Source of the DNA: a virus
IMG/VR virus record: IMGVR_UViG_3300046836_000624
Location: 1 to 31,535 of that record
Length of the DNA stretch: 31,535 bases
Reading direction: 5' to 3' (one strand)
In this document: piece by piece, positions 7,509-14,903 of the stretch
Layout of the letters: each line of letters opens with the position of its first letter
Position numbering within the stretch: the stretch's first letter is position 1
The notes under the pieces: model-generated
The model's input: the letters and a program-made list of their open reading frames with translations, nothing else
The model's database searches: none
Told to the model about the DNA's origin: nothing
Position numbers and translations under genes: made by a program

Positions 7509-8306
7509 ATGGCAGAGACCCTCAACGGCAGGTGGCAGAATACCGTCATCAAACTCGTAGACCCCAATCAGGGGACGCGGGAGGCGGCAGCGAACGCCCT
7601 CTATAATATGGCGCAATCGCAGGGGATCGACTTGCGGGATTTCGAATTGCGCAAGAAGAGCGGCGCCGCACGCCGACCAGCCAGCCGCGACCCCGCGCAT
7701 TTCCAATTGGTCGCGGAAAACCTCCGCCTTCAGGCCGAACTGCTCGATGCCAAATTGGAGGTCGGTCGGCGCGAATACAAACTGCTGGAGCAACAGGAGG
7801 AAATCGAGCGGTTGCAGGCGAGCAACTATGAGATGAACACCGGGACGGCGCGGCAGATCGCCGCCTTGAACAAGACGCTGGCCGAGCGCGACGCCGAAAT
7901 CGCCCGGTTGACACGCGAGAAGGCCAACCATACGTATGAGGCCCCGGCAGAAGACCGGGCCGAGACACAGGTGGAGGAGGACGACATGGCACGACCAGAA
8001 CGGGACGTGTGGCAGACCAAAATCGAAAAGTACCTGAAACGCTATTCGGTGGATCGGATCAGCACGTTCGAATTGCTCGAAGAGTGCATTGGCCTCTCGG
8101 CCGCCGAACAGACCACCGATGTCGGCCGCCGCATCTCGCGCATCATGTTTCATATCGGCGGCTGGAAGAGCAGCACCAATATCAATTTCGAAGGCACCAT
8201 CTGCCGGGGCTACATCAAGATGACACCAGACGAACTGGAGCGGCTCAAGACGAAACACGTTGGCCCACATGGCGAATGGCGCCCGCCCAGCGCCAAACGC
8301 AAATAG
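7509..8306 (+). CDS. Coiled-coil protein with C-terminal winged-helix-like domain
   Basis: From ATG 7509 the product has 265 residues; ATG 7500 is in frame 9 nt earlier, and an ATG at 7383 would add 42 unlikely residues. Neither 7500 nor 7509 has a clear Shine-Dalgarno. Residues 1-50 are helical (GTREAAANALYNMAQSQGIDL). Residues about 66-138 form a long Leu/Glu/Lys coiled coil, and 140-165 an acidic linker. Residues about 168-221 (VWQTKIEKYLKRYSVDRISTFELLEECIGL, then RRISRIMFHIGGWK) resemble the small helical domain found at the C-terminus of phage primases and VapE-like proteins, where a helix precedes an R-(V/I)-x-x-I-(L/M)-x-x-x-GW motif. It is the first gene after the excisionase divergence, so a DNA-binding regulator or replication accessory is plausible. 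The function is unknown. Confidence 0.75.
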   Translation: MAETLNGRWQNTVIKLVDPNQGTREAAANALYNMAQSQGIDLRDFELRKKSGAARRPASRDPAHFQLVAENLRLQAELLDAKLEVGRREYKLLEQQEEIERLQASNYEMNTGTARQIAALNKTLAERDAEIARLTREKANHTYEAPAEDRAETQVEEDDMARPERDVWQTKIEKYLKRYSVDRISTFELLEECIGLSAAEQTTDVGRRISRIMFHIGGWKSSTNINFEGTICRGYIKMTPDELERLKTKHVGPHGEWRPPSAKRK

Positions 8307-8398
8307 TTCCCGACGCAACAATGTTGCTTTGTGATGGCCCCCCTAGCGAAGGCGACCGGTGCGACACCATCTGCCGGGGGCCACATGGAGGGTACACG

Positions 8399-8650
8399 AT
8401 GGATGATGATGAAATGGATATCGAGGCCGTGGGTGACACGCTGATGGAGTTGAGCGGCGAGCCCGATTTTCAGGCGTACGTCAGCGCGAATCACGGCCAC
8501 TATGAAACGCAATCCGATTGCGAAACCCACGCCGTGCATGAACTCACCGATATCGTCATGGACTACGGCCACAGCAAGCCAGAGAAGGTGCTCAATACCG
8601 CCCGCCGGCTGCTGCGGGTGTGGGCGCGACAGGATACGCCGACCAATTAG
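8399..8650 (+). CDS. Small acidic protein, unknown function
   Basis: 83 residues, starting at an ATG preceded by GGAGGG 6 nt upstream. The N-terminus is extremely acidic (MDDDEMDIEA), and residues 35-75 are likely helical with His and Asp (HAVHELTDIVMDYGHSKPEKVLNTARRLLRVW). Small acidic early phage proteins often inhibit host DNA-binding proteins or restriction, but nothing specific identifies this one. The terminator at 8811 ends this early unit. Confidence 0.7.
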   Translation: MDDDEMDIEAVGDTLMELSGEPDFQAYVSANHGHYETQSDCETHAVHELTDIVMDYGHSKPEKVLNTARRLLRVWARQDTPTN

Positions 8651-8810
8651 AGATAGAGGTTGGAGGGCAATCCTCACGGTGTGCGGCACCGGCGACATGC
8701 TGAACCTCCCTACTTTGGCTGGGTTCCTCAAAGGTCGTCTTTACTACCCGGCAGAGATGGGCAAAGCCTGCCCTTCGTAATAACATTACGGCTAAGGTTT
8801 GGAACCGCGA

Positions 8811-8848
8811 ACAGGCCATACGGATCATCCGTATGGCCTGTTTCTTTT
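8811..8848 (+). terminator. Rho-independent terminator after early unit
   Basis: Perfect inverted repeat ACAGGCCATACGGAT / ATCCGTATGGCCTGT around a single C (8811-8841), giving a stem of about 13 bp with a small loop, followed by TTTCTTTT. Confidence 0.9.
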
Positions 8849-8873
8849 GGGACCACCCCACACCATACGTATG

Positions 8874-8890
8874 ATGGCGATGATCGCCAT
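8874..8890. promoter_or_regulatory. Operator-like inverted repeat
   Basis: ATGGCGAT-G-ATCGCCAT is a perfect 8-bp inverted repeat with a 1-bp centre. It lies 2 bp beyond an ATACGTAT palindrome and about 100 bp before the replication operon. Size and symmetry suit a dimeric repressor site. No second copy was found in the window. Confidence 0.35.
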
Positions 8891-8993
8891 GATGGATAGG
8901 GGCGATTTATTGATTGATTCTTGAACCCCTGATTCGGGATACTGTGATCGGGCGAGCGATTAGCCCAAGCGATATTTCAGCAAGGAACACACC

Positions 8994-9500
8994 ATGGGTA
9001 CCTATAAGGACCAACTCATCGCGGATGCCGATGAGGCGGCCGAACTCGACCGCAATTCCCAAATCAACCTCGTCGTCAAAATCGAAACCGATAGCATCTC
9101 CGCGACGCGGGTGATCGTGCTGACACTCTACGACGTCACAAGCGATACCCTGCTATCGTTCAGCGATCGGCCGGGCGCCAACCCCATCAACGCGGCGGTG
9201 AAACTACTGCCGTTGGCCGATGCACTGATCGTGCAGACCACCTATGCCATCAAAACCTTGGAATCACTCTATGGCTTGGTGATCGACCCAGAACAGGTGA
9301 TCGACCTGTATGCCCTGGCCAAACGGCTCCGGCCACATGAACCCCATGGTATCGATTCGTGGGCACGCCGGCTTGGCGTCTATCGGAGAAAGTTTCTCGG
9401 CGCACCCCGGTGGACAGCCGAGGCCCAGGCGCACTGCGAACGCGATGCCCGCATCGTCGGGATGATCTATGCCAGCCTCTATGATCTGGTGGACCTATGA
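8994..9500 (+). CDS. Degenerate T7-type 3'-5' exonuclease-like protein
   Basis: 168 residues with an AAGGAA ribosome binding site. The protein follows the order of the T7 DNA polymerase proofreading domain: a first strand VVKIETD-(x)n-LTLYD, then ADALIV with a following helix LESLYGL, VIDLYALAKRL, HGIDSWARRLGVYRRKF, and WTAEAQAHCERDARIVGMIYASL. In an active DnaQ-fold enzyme the first strand is D-x-E, the second motif is N-x(3)-(F/Y)-D and the third Y-x(3)-D. Here the first Asp is K29, the second motif is replaced by QTTYAIKT, and the Tyr is H147. E31 and D151 remain. The protein therefore probably lacks nuclease activity. It overlaps the next gene by 4 nt (ATGA), placing it first in the polymerase operon, where it may act as a structural or clamp-like accessory. 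The family call is my own alignment by eye. Confidence 0.7.
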   Translation: MGTYKDQLIADADEAAELDRNSQINLVVKIETDSISATRVIVLTLYDVTSDTLLSFSDRPGANPINAAVKLLPLADALIVQTTYAIKTLESLYGLVIDPEQVIDLYALAKRLRPHEPHGIDSWARRLGVYRRKFLGAPRWTAEAQAHCERDARIVGMIYASLYDLVDL

Positions 9501-9802
9501 TCGCCGGCCGGCCGGTCGCGATCATCGACACCGAAACGTGGCCGGATATCTCCATCATCGGCTTGCTGTTGGATGATGGACACACCCACACCATCCGACA
9601 ATTCACCACCATGCCGGACGTCGGTGAACCAATGCAGGCGTTCCGCGACTGGTTCAACGCACACCATCAGGAATACCTGTTCATCGGCTTCAATTCCGCC
9701 GGCTATGATAATTTCATCATCGACCTGATCATGCGGGGGTATGACGACCCCCAGACCATCGCCGATCTCAACAACTCTCTGTTTGAACAGGAGGACGCAT
9801 GA
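9497..9802 (+). CDS. Separate N-terminal exonuclease fragment of a family B DNA polymerase
   Basis: 101 residues carrying Exo I (IIDTET, D11 and E13) and Exo II (FIGFNSAGYDNFIIDL, N66 and D71) of a DnaQ-fold proofreading domain, then stopping before Exo III. The missing Exo III (YNQND) is near the start of the next protein, so the two products together rebuild one exonuclease. The gene overlaps its neighbours by 4 nt on each side (ATGA at 9497 and 9799), so the three are translationally coupled. AGGAGG lies 4 nt before the next ATG, inside the end of this gene, which favours restart over frameshifting. It could have arisen by a frameshift in an ancestral fused gene and been fixed as a two-subunit enzyme. 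Confidence 0.8.
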   Translation: MIAGRPVAIIDTETWPDISIIGLLLDDGHTHTIRQFTTMPDVGEPMQAFRDWFNAHHQEYLFIGFNSAGYDNFIIDLIMRGYDDPQTIADLNNSLFEQEDA

Positions 9803-11997
9803 CATTTCGCGCCCAACGACCTACCATCAACGGCGAAACCGCCGCCGATCTGCTGCCCATCCTCAAACAACAGGAGAGCGGCAAAACCGGCGGCTTGAAG
9901 GAACTGGCGGCCAAGATCGGTTTCCCCCGCTTGCGCGAAACCCCGCATCCATTCAATCAACCCCTCGGCCGCGACAATGCCATAGAGGCCCTCGCGTATA
10001 ACCAGAATGACCTGGAGGCCACCCTCGCGGTGGCCAAGGTCGCCGAACCGTTGATCGAGATGCGGGTCGCCTTGCAGCGGGAATACAACAACAAACGTAT
10101 CCTCAACAAACCCAACGCCTCCCTAGCCGAGGCCCTGATCGCGCAAGCGCTGTTCGGCGATGGACGCTGGGAGAAACCCAGCGCCACAACCTTCACCCTC
10201 AACTGTCGCGACGTCGCCGAACGATTCCATTTCAATGATCCGGCGCTCAGTACCTTCCGCGATCGGCTGTGCCAAACCACGCTGACCTGGACGGTCGAGG
10301 AAGCCGAGGGCCAGAAAACCTTGACCAAACCAGACTATGCCGACGAGGTGGTGGTCGATGGCGTGACCTATACCCCCGGCAAGGGCGGCCTGCACTCAGT
10401 GGACGCGCCAGCGATCTTTGAAAGCTGCGACAAATACGCCTTGTGGGACATGGATGCCGAGGCGGCCTATCCATCCACCATTCTGAAAGACCAACTGGCC
10501 CCCAGCCACCTGCCCAAGTTCCCGTTCCTGCACGTCTATCGGAAACTGCGGGAACGCCGCATCGAAAGCAAAAAGGCCGGCAACATCGCCCTGTCCAACG
10601 GCCTCAAACAAGCCGTCAATGGCGCCTTTGGCAAGGGTGGCTCGGTGCACAGCTTTATGTTCGACCCCGCCACCATGACCCGCTGCACCCTAGCCATGCA
10701 ACTCACCCTGTTGCAATTCGTCGATTTCCTCAACATTCCCGAAATCGACGTGGTCAGTTGTAACACCGATGGCCTGTTGCTGCGCTTGCCACGCCAACAC
10801 GTCGAGGCCATCCGCGCGCTGACCAATACGTATGCCAATAGCCTCGGCTTCGATCTCGATTGGACCGAGTTCCAACGCTATTGCCGTCGCGATGTGAACT
10901 CCTATGTCGCGCTCACAGCCGATGGCACCGTCAAGGCCAAAGGAGCCTATCTGTTCGATCGTACCTCCTGGCAATCGCTTTCGAAAAAGACCGCCACCCA
11001 AGAAGGCATCGTCACCCTCGCCGCCCAACGTGCGCTGCTCTACGGCGAGGACGTCGAACCAATCATCCGGGACTGTCAGGACGTCTCGCTGTTCACCGAC
11101 TACACATCGGTGGATCGCAAATGGGCACTGGCCGTCGATGGCATACAGATCGGACGCATCGCCCGCTATTACCGCGCGCTGCCCGGTCAGGGTACCGATC
11201 TGAAAAAGGTGCGGCTCGCCACCGGCAAGGCCAACAAGCTGGCCGACTGCGTGGTGCTGGTGGAAGACCTGCCAGACCACCGGCCGGATGACCTCGATCT
11301 CGACTGGTACATCGCAAAGGCCAGAGCGAAGGTGACCGATATCACCGACCCCGAGGTCAAGACCCGCACCACCATCCCGATCGGCGAACTCGGCACCGCC
11401 CAACGCGAGCGTCTGACGGCCTGCCAGAGCCTCGCCACAGTTGACCCCATGATCTGCTCAACGTTCGCGCTAGGCCGCTTCCAGGACGACTGGAACACCG
11501 TCCGCAAGGGCAATCGCCAAGCCACCATGCTGGATATCCTGCGGCGGGCTTGGGTCGCGGGAAATGGACAGGTGACGGCCGGCGATCTGCTCTGGCTGGG
11601 TGAGCAGGTCACCGAGGGGGATACGTATTTCGCCGGCCAGAACCACGCCAAGCTGGTCGCCCTGGTGGAGTGGGTGGTGCGCCGGGTGTCGCCGTTCCGG
11701 ATACCGCAGACACCCCAGGAGATAGCAGAACGCGCGTTGGAGTGGGCGCAGGAACACGTCGAGCCGCTGAAACGCAAGCGCAAGATGGTGCATACCGGGG
11801 TGCTGGCCTCCACCTTTATCAATGGCGAGGCATTGCGCCGGTATGCTAAGATCAAGGATCAATACAGGCTAGCGACCAGTATTGCCGCCGTCGCTGTCAA
11901 GAACACCCACGATTTAAGCCCGAATGAACTCGTCGCATTGATCGAGGAAGTCGATGACTATTTCAAAAGGACACCATCAGATGACCCTGTTTCGTGA
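9799..11997 (+). CDS. Family B DNA polymerase (polymerase domain plus Exo III)
   Basis: A 732-residue replicative polymerase. Exo III is at Y67-x3-D71 (AYNQNDLEAT). A GGLHS segment (residues 196-200), common between exonuclease and palm in phage PolB enzymes, is followed by motif A WDMDAEAAYPS (catalytic D219, Y224), motif B K270-QAV-N274-GAFGK and motif C CNTDGL (T323, D324). The thumb-type K-x-x-Y is at KAKGAYLF (K381-Y384). All polymerase-site residues are present. The last 200 residues have no motif I know. Exo I and Exo II are on the separate protein encoded immediately upstream. The ATG lies 4 nt after AGGAGG and overlaps the previous stop. The compact palm and GGLHS resemble phage and plasmid PolB including protein-primed types, but no terminal protein was seen. 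ATACGTAT sites occur at 10826 and 11621. Confidence 0.9.
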   Translation: MTFRAQRPTINGETAADLLPILKQQESGKTGGLKELAAKIGFPRLRETPHPFNQPLGRDNAIEALAYNQNDLEATLAVAKVAEPLIEMRVALQREYNNKRILNKPNASLAEALIAQALFGDGRWEKPSATTFTLNCRDVAERFHFNDPALSTFRDRLCQTTLTWTVEEAEGQKTLTKPDYADEVVVDGVTYTPGKGGLHSVDAPAIFESCDKYALWDMDAEAAYPSTILKDQLAPSHLPKFPFLHVYRKLRERRIESKKAGNIALSNGLKQAVNGAFGKGGSVHSFMFDPATMTRCTLAMQLTLLQFVDFLNIPEIDVVSCNTDGLLLRLPRQHVEAIRALTNTYANSLGFDLDWTEFQRYCRRDVNSYVALTADGTVKAKGAYLFDRTSWQSLSKKTATQEGIVTLAAQRALLYGEDVEPIIRDCQDVSLFTDYTSVDRKWALAVDGIQIGRIARYYRALPGQGTDLKKVRLATGKANKLADCVVLVEDLPDHRPDDLDLDWYIAKARAKVTDITDPEVKTRTTIPIGELGTAQRERLTACQSLATVDPMICSTFALGRFQDDWNTVRKGNRQATMLDILRRAWVAGNGQVTAGDLLWLGEQVTEGDTYFAGQNHAKLVALVEWVVRRVSPFRIPQTPQEIAERALEWAQEHVEPLKRKRKMVHTGVLASTFINGEALRRYAKIKDQYRLATSIAAVAVKNTHDLSPNELVALIEEVDDYFKRTPSDDPVS

Positions 11998-13426
11998 ATT
12001 ACCGTCCGCCTATCCCCCGGCATTTGCCGGGGGCCTCAAGCCAGATCAACACTATCTGGCCACCTTGTGCGCGCTCACCCCTAGCGGCACATGGCTGTGC
12101 AAACGCCATAATGATAGCTGGGGCGAGTTCAGCAGCACCAAGGCCGCCAAAGCCCACATGATTCAATGCTGGCTCGGTGGCCCCCATCATATCACCGATG
12201 GCGACATCAAAGACTACATGAACAACAAGGGCGTGCCAGCCGTCGTCAATGGGATGATGCGCGTGCCGATCTCAAAGGCGCAGTTCATCGAGTTCCAGGA
12301 CACGGTGTATATCAATAGCTGGCGCAATACCATCATGGCGGCAGATTATACCGCGCTGAATGACCCGTTCATCCGGGGGCCACTCACCCTGCTCATACGT
12401 ATGCTGCGGGAGTCCCTGTGCAATCGCCAAGGCGCCCACACGCTGGATGAGATGATCACTCTGGCCAATTCCGATGATCCGGCCGAATTAGAATTCAGAT
12501 TTCTGATGAACTGGCTGAGCATGCCGATCCAACACCCAGGCTATAACCTGCAAGTGAATTGCTGGCTGGTCGGTGAGATGGGCGGCACCGGAAAAGGCAC
12601 GCTGTATAATTTGATGAGCCGCGTCTATGGCGCTGACCTCGCCTGCCTGCTGAACGCCGATGAAATCCAACAGGGGGGCTGGACCGACAAGCTGGAGGGC
12701 AAGCTGTTCGTCGCCATCAATGAGATCAACCCCAATCGCAAGTTCGATTGGAACTCCTTCATCAAACAGAACTCGACCGAAGATACCCTGCAAATCCGCA
12801 AGCGGAATCATCACAGCCATGACACGCTGAACTATGGCAATTGGCTGTTCACCAGCAATAATGAAGGGCCGGCGGTGTTGGACGCGTTCGATCGCCGCAA
12901 CTGCATCATCGCCTGCACCAACGACCCCAAGGTGGCGCATATCGCGCAAGAGGTACGCGATTGGATGCGCGATTACCCCGATCTGTTGCCGCGTCTGCTG
13001 GGCGCCTTTGTCGCCGTACTGCAAAACCAGCGCATCACCCTCGATCTGATCGAGCGGGCACCAGATACCCTCATCAAGAGCGAAGTACAGAGCGGTACGG
13101 CCCGCGACAGCGAGTATGACTACTGGCTGGTCAATGATCCGATCTATCCCCGCGATAGCTGGCAATTCGCCCACGAACTGCTGGATTGCTACCGGCATTT
13201 CATGCACCTGCCAGCCGATTGGGCACTCACACCACAGCGATTCGGTCAGAAGCTGGCCAAGCTGGCACGCCATGGCAAGATCGAGCGAGCCAAGGTGCTA
13301 GGCAGCACCCATTCGGCGCAATACCGGATTACCACTACCAAATACCCCATACTCAAGACCACAACGGATGGCCAGGGCAACACAACACAGGCCATGGTGA
13401 TCCGACTCGATCCACCAAATCACTGA
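11981..13426 (+). CDS. SF3/D5-type replicative helicase (primase-helicase)
   Basis: 481 residues from ATG 11981, chosen because AAAAGG lies 10 nt upstream; an in-frame ATG at 11954 has none. The gene overlaps the polymerase by 17 nt. The ATPase core has Walker A GEMGGTGKGT (residues 198-207), Walker B KLFVAINEI (241-249), sensor NWLFTSNN (287-294) and an Arg-finger-like DRR (304-306), the arrangement of viral SF3 helicases with DUF5906/D5-like domains. Residues about 395-440 (CYRHFMHLPADWALTPQRFGQKLAKL) look like a winged helix that binds DNA. The N-terminal 100 residues may be a primase or adapter domain but show no clear primase motif. It would unwind the template for the upstream PolB. A strong terminator follows. 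Confidence 0.9.
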   Translation: MTLFRELPSAYPPAFAGGLKPDQHYLATLCALTPSGTWLCKRHNDSWGEFSSTKAAKAHMIQCWLGGPHHITDGDIKDYMNNKGVPAVVNGMMRVPISKAQFIEFQDTVYINSWRNTIMAADYTALNDPFIRGPLTLLIRMLRESLCNRQGAHTLDEMITLANSDDPAELEFRFLMNWLSMPIQHPGYNLQVNCWLVGEMGGTGKGTLYNLMSRVYGADLACLLNADEIQQGGWTDKLEGKLFVAINEINPNRKFDWNSFIKQNSTEDTLQIRKRNHHSHDTLNYGNWLFTSNNEGPAVLDAFDRRNCIIACTNDPKVAHIAQEVRDWMRDYPDLLPRLLGAFVAVLQNQRITLDLIERAPDTLIKSEVQSGTARDSEYDYWLVNDPIYPRDSWQFAHELLDCYRHFMHLPADWALTPQRFGQKLAKLARHGKIERAKVLGSTHSAQYRITTTKYPILKTTTDGQGNTTQAMVIRLDPPNH

Positions 13427-13464
13427 CGCAACAGGCATTTGCCGGGGATTTGCTGCCCAAATGG

Positions 13465-13503
13465 CTCTGCGACTGGCAAACCAGTCGCAGAGTCTATCTT
13501 TAT
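13465..13503 (+). terminator. Terminator of the replication operon
   Basis: Perfect 12-bp stem CTCTGCGACTGG / CCAGTCGCAGAG with loop CAAA (13465-13492), followed by TCTATCTTTAT. Confidence 0.85.
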
Positions 13504-13740
13504 CCAAAAGTCTATCCTACCCTCAACACCTAGAGTACCCTAGGGTTTTTGTACCATGATTGATAGGATAGACTATACTACACAAGAGGAAATACTACAT
13601 ATATGCCTGCAATTTCATTTAACACAACAACATCATTATCATCACATGTCAGCGTACCATGGCATCGCCTAATACGTGTTGCACATGGTCCGTGAATATG
13701 TTATACATGAATTGTTCTGTTGAAATATCTCTCGCTGGAA
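13493..13740. other. AT-rich non-coding region with nested inverted repeats (candidate origin)
   Basis: The most AT-rich stretch of the window, directly downstream of the polymerase-helicase operon. An 11-bp perfect inverted repeat AGTCTATCCTA (13509-13519) / TAGGATAGACT (13564-13574) encloses the 10-bp palindrome ACCCTAGGGT (13537-13546) and a T-tract. GTACCATG occurs twice (13551 and 13655). The combination of AT-rich DNA, nested symmetry and adjacency to replication genes suits an origin or a replication-control site. One short frame (13603-13695) crosses it. Confidence 0.45.
13603..13695 (+). CDS. Possible 30-residue peptide
   Basis: ATG to TGA frame of 30 residues (begins MPAISFNTTT) with AGAGGA 12 nt upstream, a long spacing. 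It is Ser/Thr-rich, then basic, and resembles nothing I know. It lies in the AT-rich candidate origin region and may be chance. Confidence 0.2.
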   Translation: MPAISFNTTTSLSSHVSVPWHRLIRVAHGP

Positions 13741-13780
13741 AACCCCTTGCATAGACACCTATGCAGGGGGTTTCTCCTTT
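13741..13780 (+). terminator. Rho-independent terminator
   Basis: Stem AACCCCTTGCATAG / CTATGCAGGGGGTT (13741-13772, one G-U pair) with loop ACAC, followed by TCTCCTTTT. No annotated gene ends immediately before it, so it probably stops an untranslated or very short transcript from the 13493-13740 region. A TAAATA box with an ATACGTAT site follows at 13788. Confidence 0.8.
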
Positions 13781-13991
13781 TATGAGATAAATACGTATGT
13801 GTCGAGGGCGTGCTATGACGGGATGTCCGTCGTGACCATCAAAGTGATCTCCTTTCGAATACTAGGGTTGTGAATCACCTCGACATAAGACAGGCCAGCA
13901 TGTGTGTCCATCGAGATGTTGGAACGGGGCTTTTTGACGCTCTTCACCCCTTTGAATTACTGGCCTGTCTTACCCTATTCAAGGAGAGCCC
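13781..13991 (+). promoter_or_regulatory. Structured leader upstream of 13992 gene
   Basis: A perfect 13-bp inverted repeat TAAGACAGGCCAG (13886-13898) / CTGGCCTGTCTTA (13960-13972) encloses 61 nt that contain GGGG...CCCC arms and a T-run. The right arm ends 8 nt before the strong AAGGAG ribosome binding site of the next gene. GTGAT...ATCAC arms lie at 13842-13877. A TAAATA box (13788-13793) sits 3 nt before an ATG that opens a 12-residue frame only. The RNA could form a long-range hairpin beside the ribosome binding site, consistent with translational or processing control, or with a small RNA. Confidence 0.45.
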
Positions 13992-14378
13992 ATGACCGAC
14001 CATACGTATGACATCCGCGAGCATTTCGATAACCTCGTCGAGAACACCTTGCAGAACTACGAACTCGAACGCACCCTGAAGCGTGCCATCGCACCAGTGA
14101 TCAGCAATCTGAGCGAGAATGAGCGTGCCACCATCGCCAGCGAACTGGCGTATCGCATCCATGACACGCTCACCATGGACCCACGCACACCATGCAATTC
14201 GCCACCATCGCTCGATCGGGTGTTGAACTATGTGCATCTGCGCTTTGGTATCGCCGATTGGGCTAATCGCTACAACGCTATGCAACGCGAGATCGACGAA
14301 CTGTGTGACGCGCTCGCTGACGGTGAAGACCTGCTGGATGATCCTATTCCGGGCACAGATACGTATGATGAGCTTTGA
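13992..14378 (+). CDS. Uncharacterised acidic helical protein
   Basis: 128 residues with one of the best ribosome binding sites in the window (AAGGAG, 6-7 nt spacing). The sequence is largely helical and acidic, with a C-terminal tail DGEDLLDDPIPGTDTYDEL. I do not recognise the family. It is the first gene of a run of small accessory genes after the candidate origin. An ATACGTAT site falls inside codons 4-6 (HTY) and another at codons 123-125 (DTY), so both ends of this gene carry the dispersed motif. Confidence 0.75.
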   Translation: MTDHTYDIREHFDNLVENTLQNYELERTLKRAIAPVISNLSENERATIASELAYRIHDTLTMDPRTPCNSPPSLDRVLNYVHLRFGIADWANRYNAMQREIDELCDALADGEDLLDDPIPGTDTYDEL

Positions 14379-14380
14379 CT

Positions 14381-14444
14381 TTGCGTTCAAGGTAGTCCGA
14401 CTACCTTGAATGCATTCAACCTGATAATATAAGCTTGAACGCAA
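14381..14444 (+). promoter_or_regulatory. Mutually exclusive hairpins (attenuator-like)
   Basis: TTCAAGGTAGT (14386-14396) pairs perfectly with ACTACCTTGAA (14400-14410). The overlapping TTGCGTTCAAG (14381-14391) pairs perfectly with CTTGAACGCAA (14434-14444). Both are 11-bp perfect stems sharing TTCAAG, so only one can form. Direct repeats GCTTTGACT (14372-14380 and 14449-14457) flank the unit. No T-tract follows either stem, so a classical terminator is not evident. Confidence 0.5.
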
Positions 14445-14446
14445 GA

Positions 14447-14475
14447 TTGCTTTGACTATAGAGTATTGATATAAT
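14447..14475 (+). promoter_or_regulatory. Sigma-70-like promoter
   Basis: TTGCTT, 17 bp, TATAAT: a perfect -10 hexamer with optimal spacing and 4 of 6 matches at -35. The -10 overlaps the ATG at 14474, so a transcript starting here would begin inside that gene and serve the genes from 14649 onward. Confidence 0.55.
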
Positions 14476-14668
14476 GAAGCCTGAGTATGCCAGACAAACT
14501 CGCTATTATCGTCGCAATCCAGAATTGTATCAGCAATGGCGTGATGATCACCCTGGGTTCGTGAGGATATGGGAGCGCAAGCAGCGGGCCGAACAGGCCA
14601 AGCTCGCTGAAGAGGCTGCTCTGGCTGCCGAAATAATGAAAGAGAGCAATGAACCAAAATCCGATTGA
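14474..14668 (+). CDS. Small basic helical protein
   Basis: 64 residues, charged and Tyr/Arg-rich at the N-terminus, then an Ala/Glu/Lys helix (RKQRAEQAKLAEEAALAAEIMKE). There is no Shine-Dalgarno, and the start codon lies within a good -10 box, so expression would need read-through from upstream. It overlaps the next gene by 20 nt. The frame is probably real because of the coherent composition and the dense gene packing. Function unknown. Confidence 0.55.
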   Translation: MKPEYARQTRYYRRNPELYQQWRDDHPGFVRIWERKQRAEQAKLAEEAALAAEIMKESNEPKSD

Positions 14669-14903
14669 TCGCTTGGCGGCGATCCGCCAGCAAATCCGTA
14701 CCCTCCGCCTTGAACAACGCACCATTCGCAATGGCATCCTCGCCGGGCAGATAGACCCCCATGGCGAGGCCCACACAGCCCGTGTGCGCCGTCATGTGGT
14801 CGTAGTGGAGCAATCCCCCACCTCGGTCTCCTTGCCACTCCAGCCGGCCCGCAATGGCGGGGTTGAAATCTCAGAGTGGATGCGCTCGCGGGGTGAAGCG
14901 TGA
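14649..14903 (+). CDS. Small helical protein, unknown
   Basis: 84 residues with a GAGAG ribosome binding site 3-4 nt before ATG. The N-terminal helix is IDRLAAIRQQIRTLRLEQRTIRNGIL, the kind of short coiled coil seen in small phage accessory proteins; the second half is basic and then hydrophobic. It is coupled to the next gene by a TGATG overlap. No family recognised. Confidence 0.65.
   Translation: MNQNPIDRLAAIRQQIRTLRLEQRTIRNGILAGQIDPHGEAHTARVRRHVVVVEQSPTSVSLPLQPARNGGVEISEWMRSRGEA

Larger units (their letters stand above)
8651..8993. other. Intergenic region before the replication operon
   Basis: 343 bp without a convincing gene. It holds a strong terminator (8811-8848), an ATACGTAT site (8865-8872), the inverted repeat ATGGCGAT-G-ATCGCCAT (8874-8890) and an AT-rich segment (8905-8930) that may contain the promoter of the replication genes. 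No -35/-10 pair with good spacing stands out. Confidence 0.5.

Noticed and set aside
8698-8780. 27-codon frame before the 8811 terminator
   Set aside because: No ribosome binding site and no family resemblance; short enough to be chance.
9780-9802. Programmed -1 frameshift joining the exonuclease half to the polymerase
   Set aside because: No slippery heptamer is seen before the stop, while AGGAGG plus ATG overlap explains expression as separate proteins. It cannot be fully excluded.
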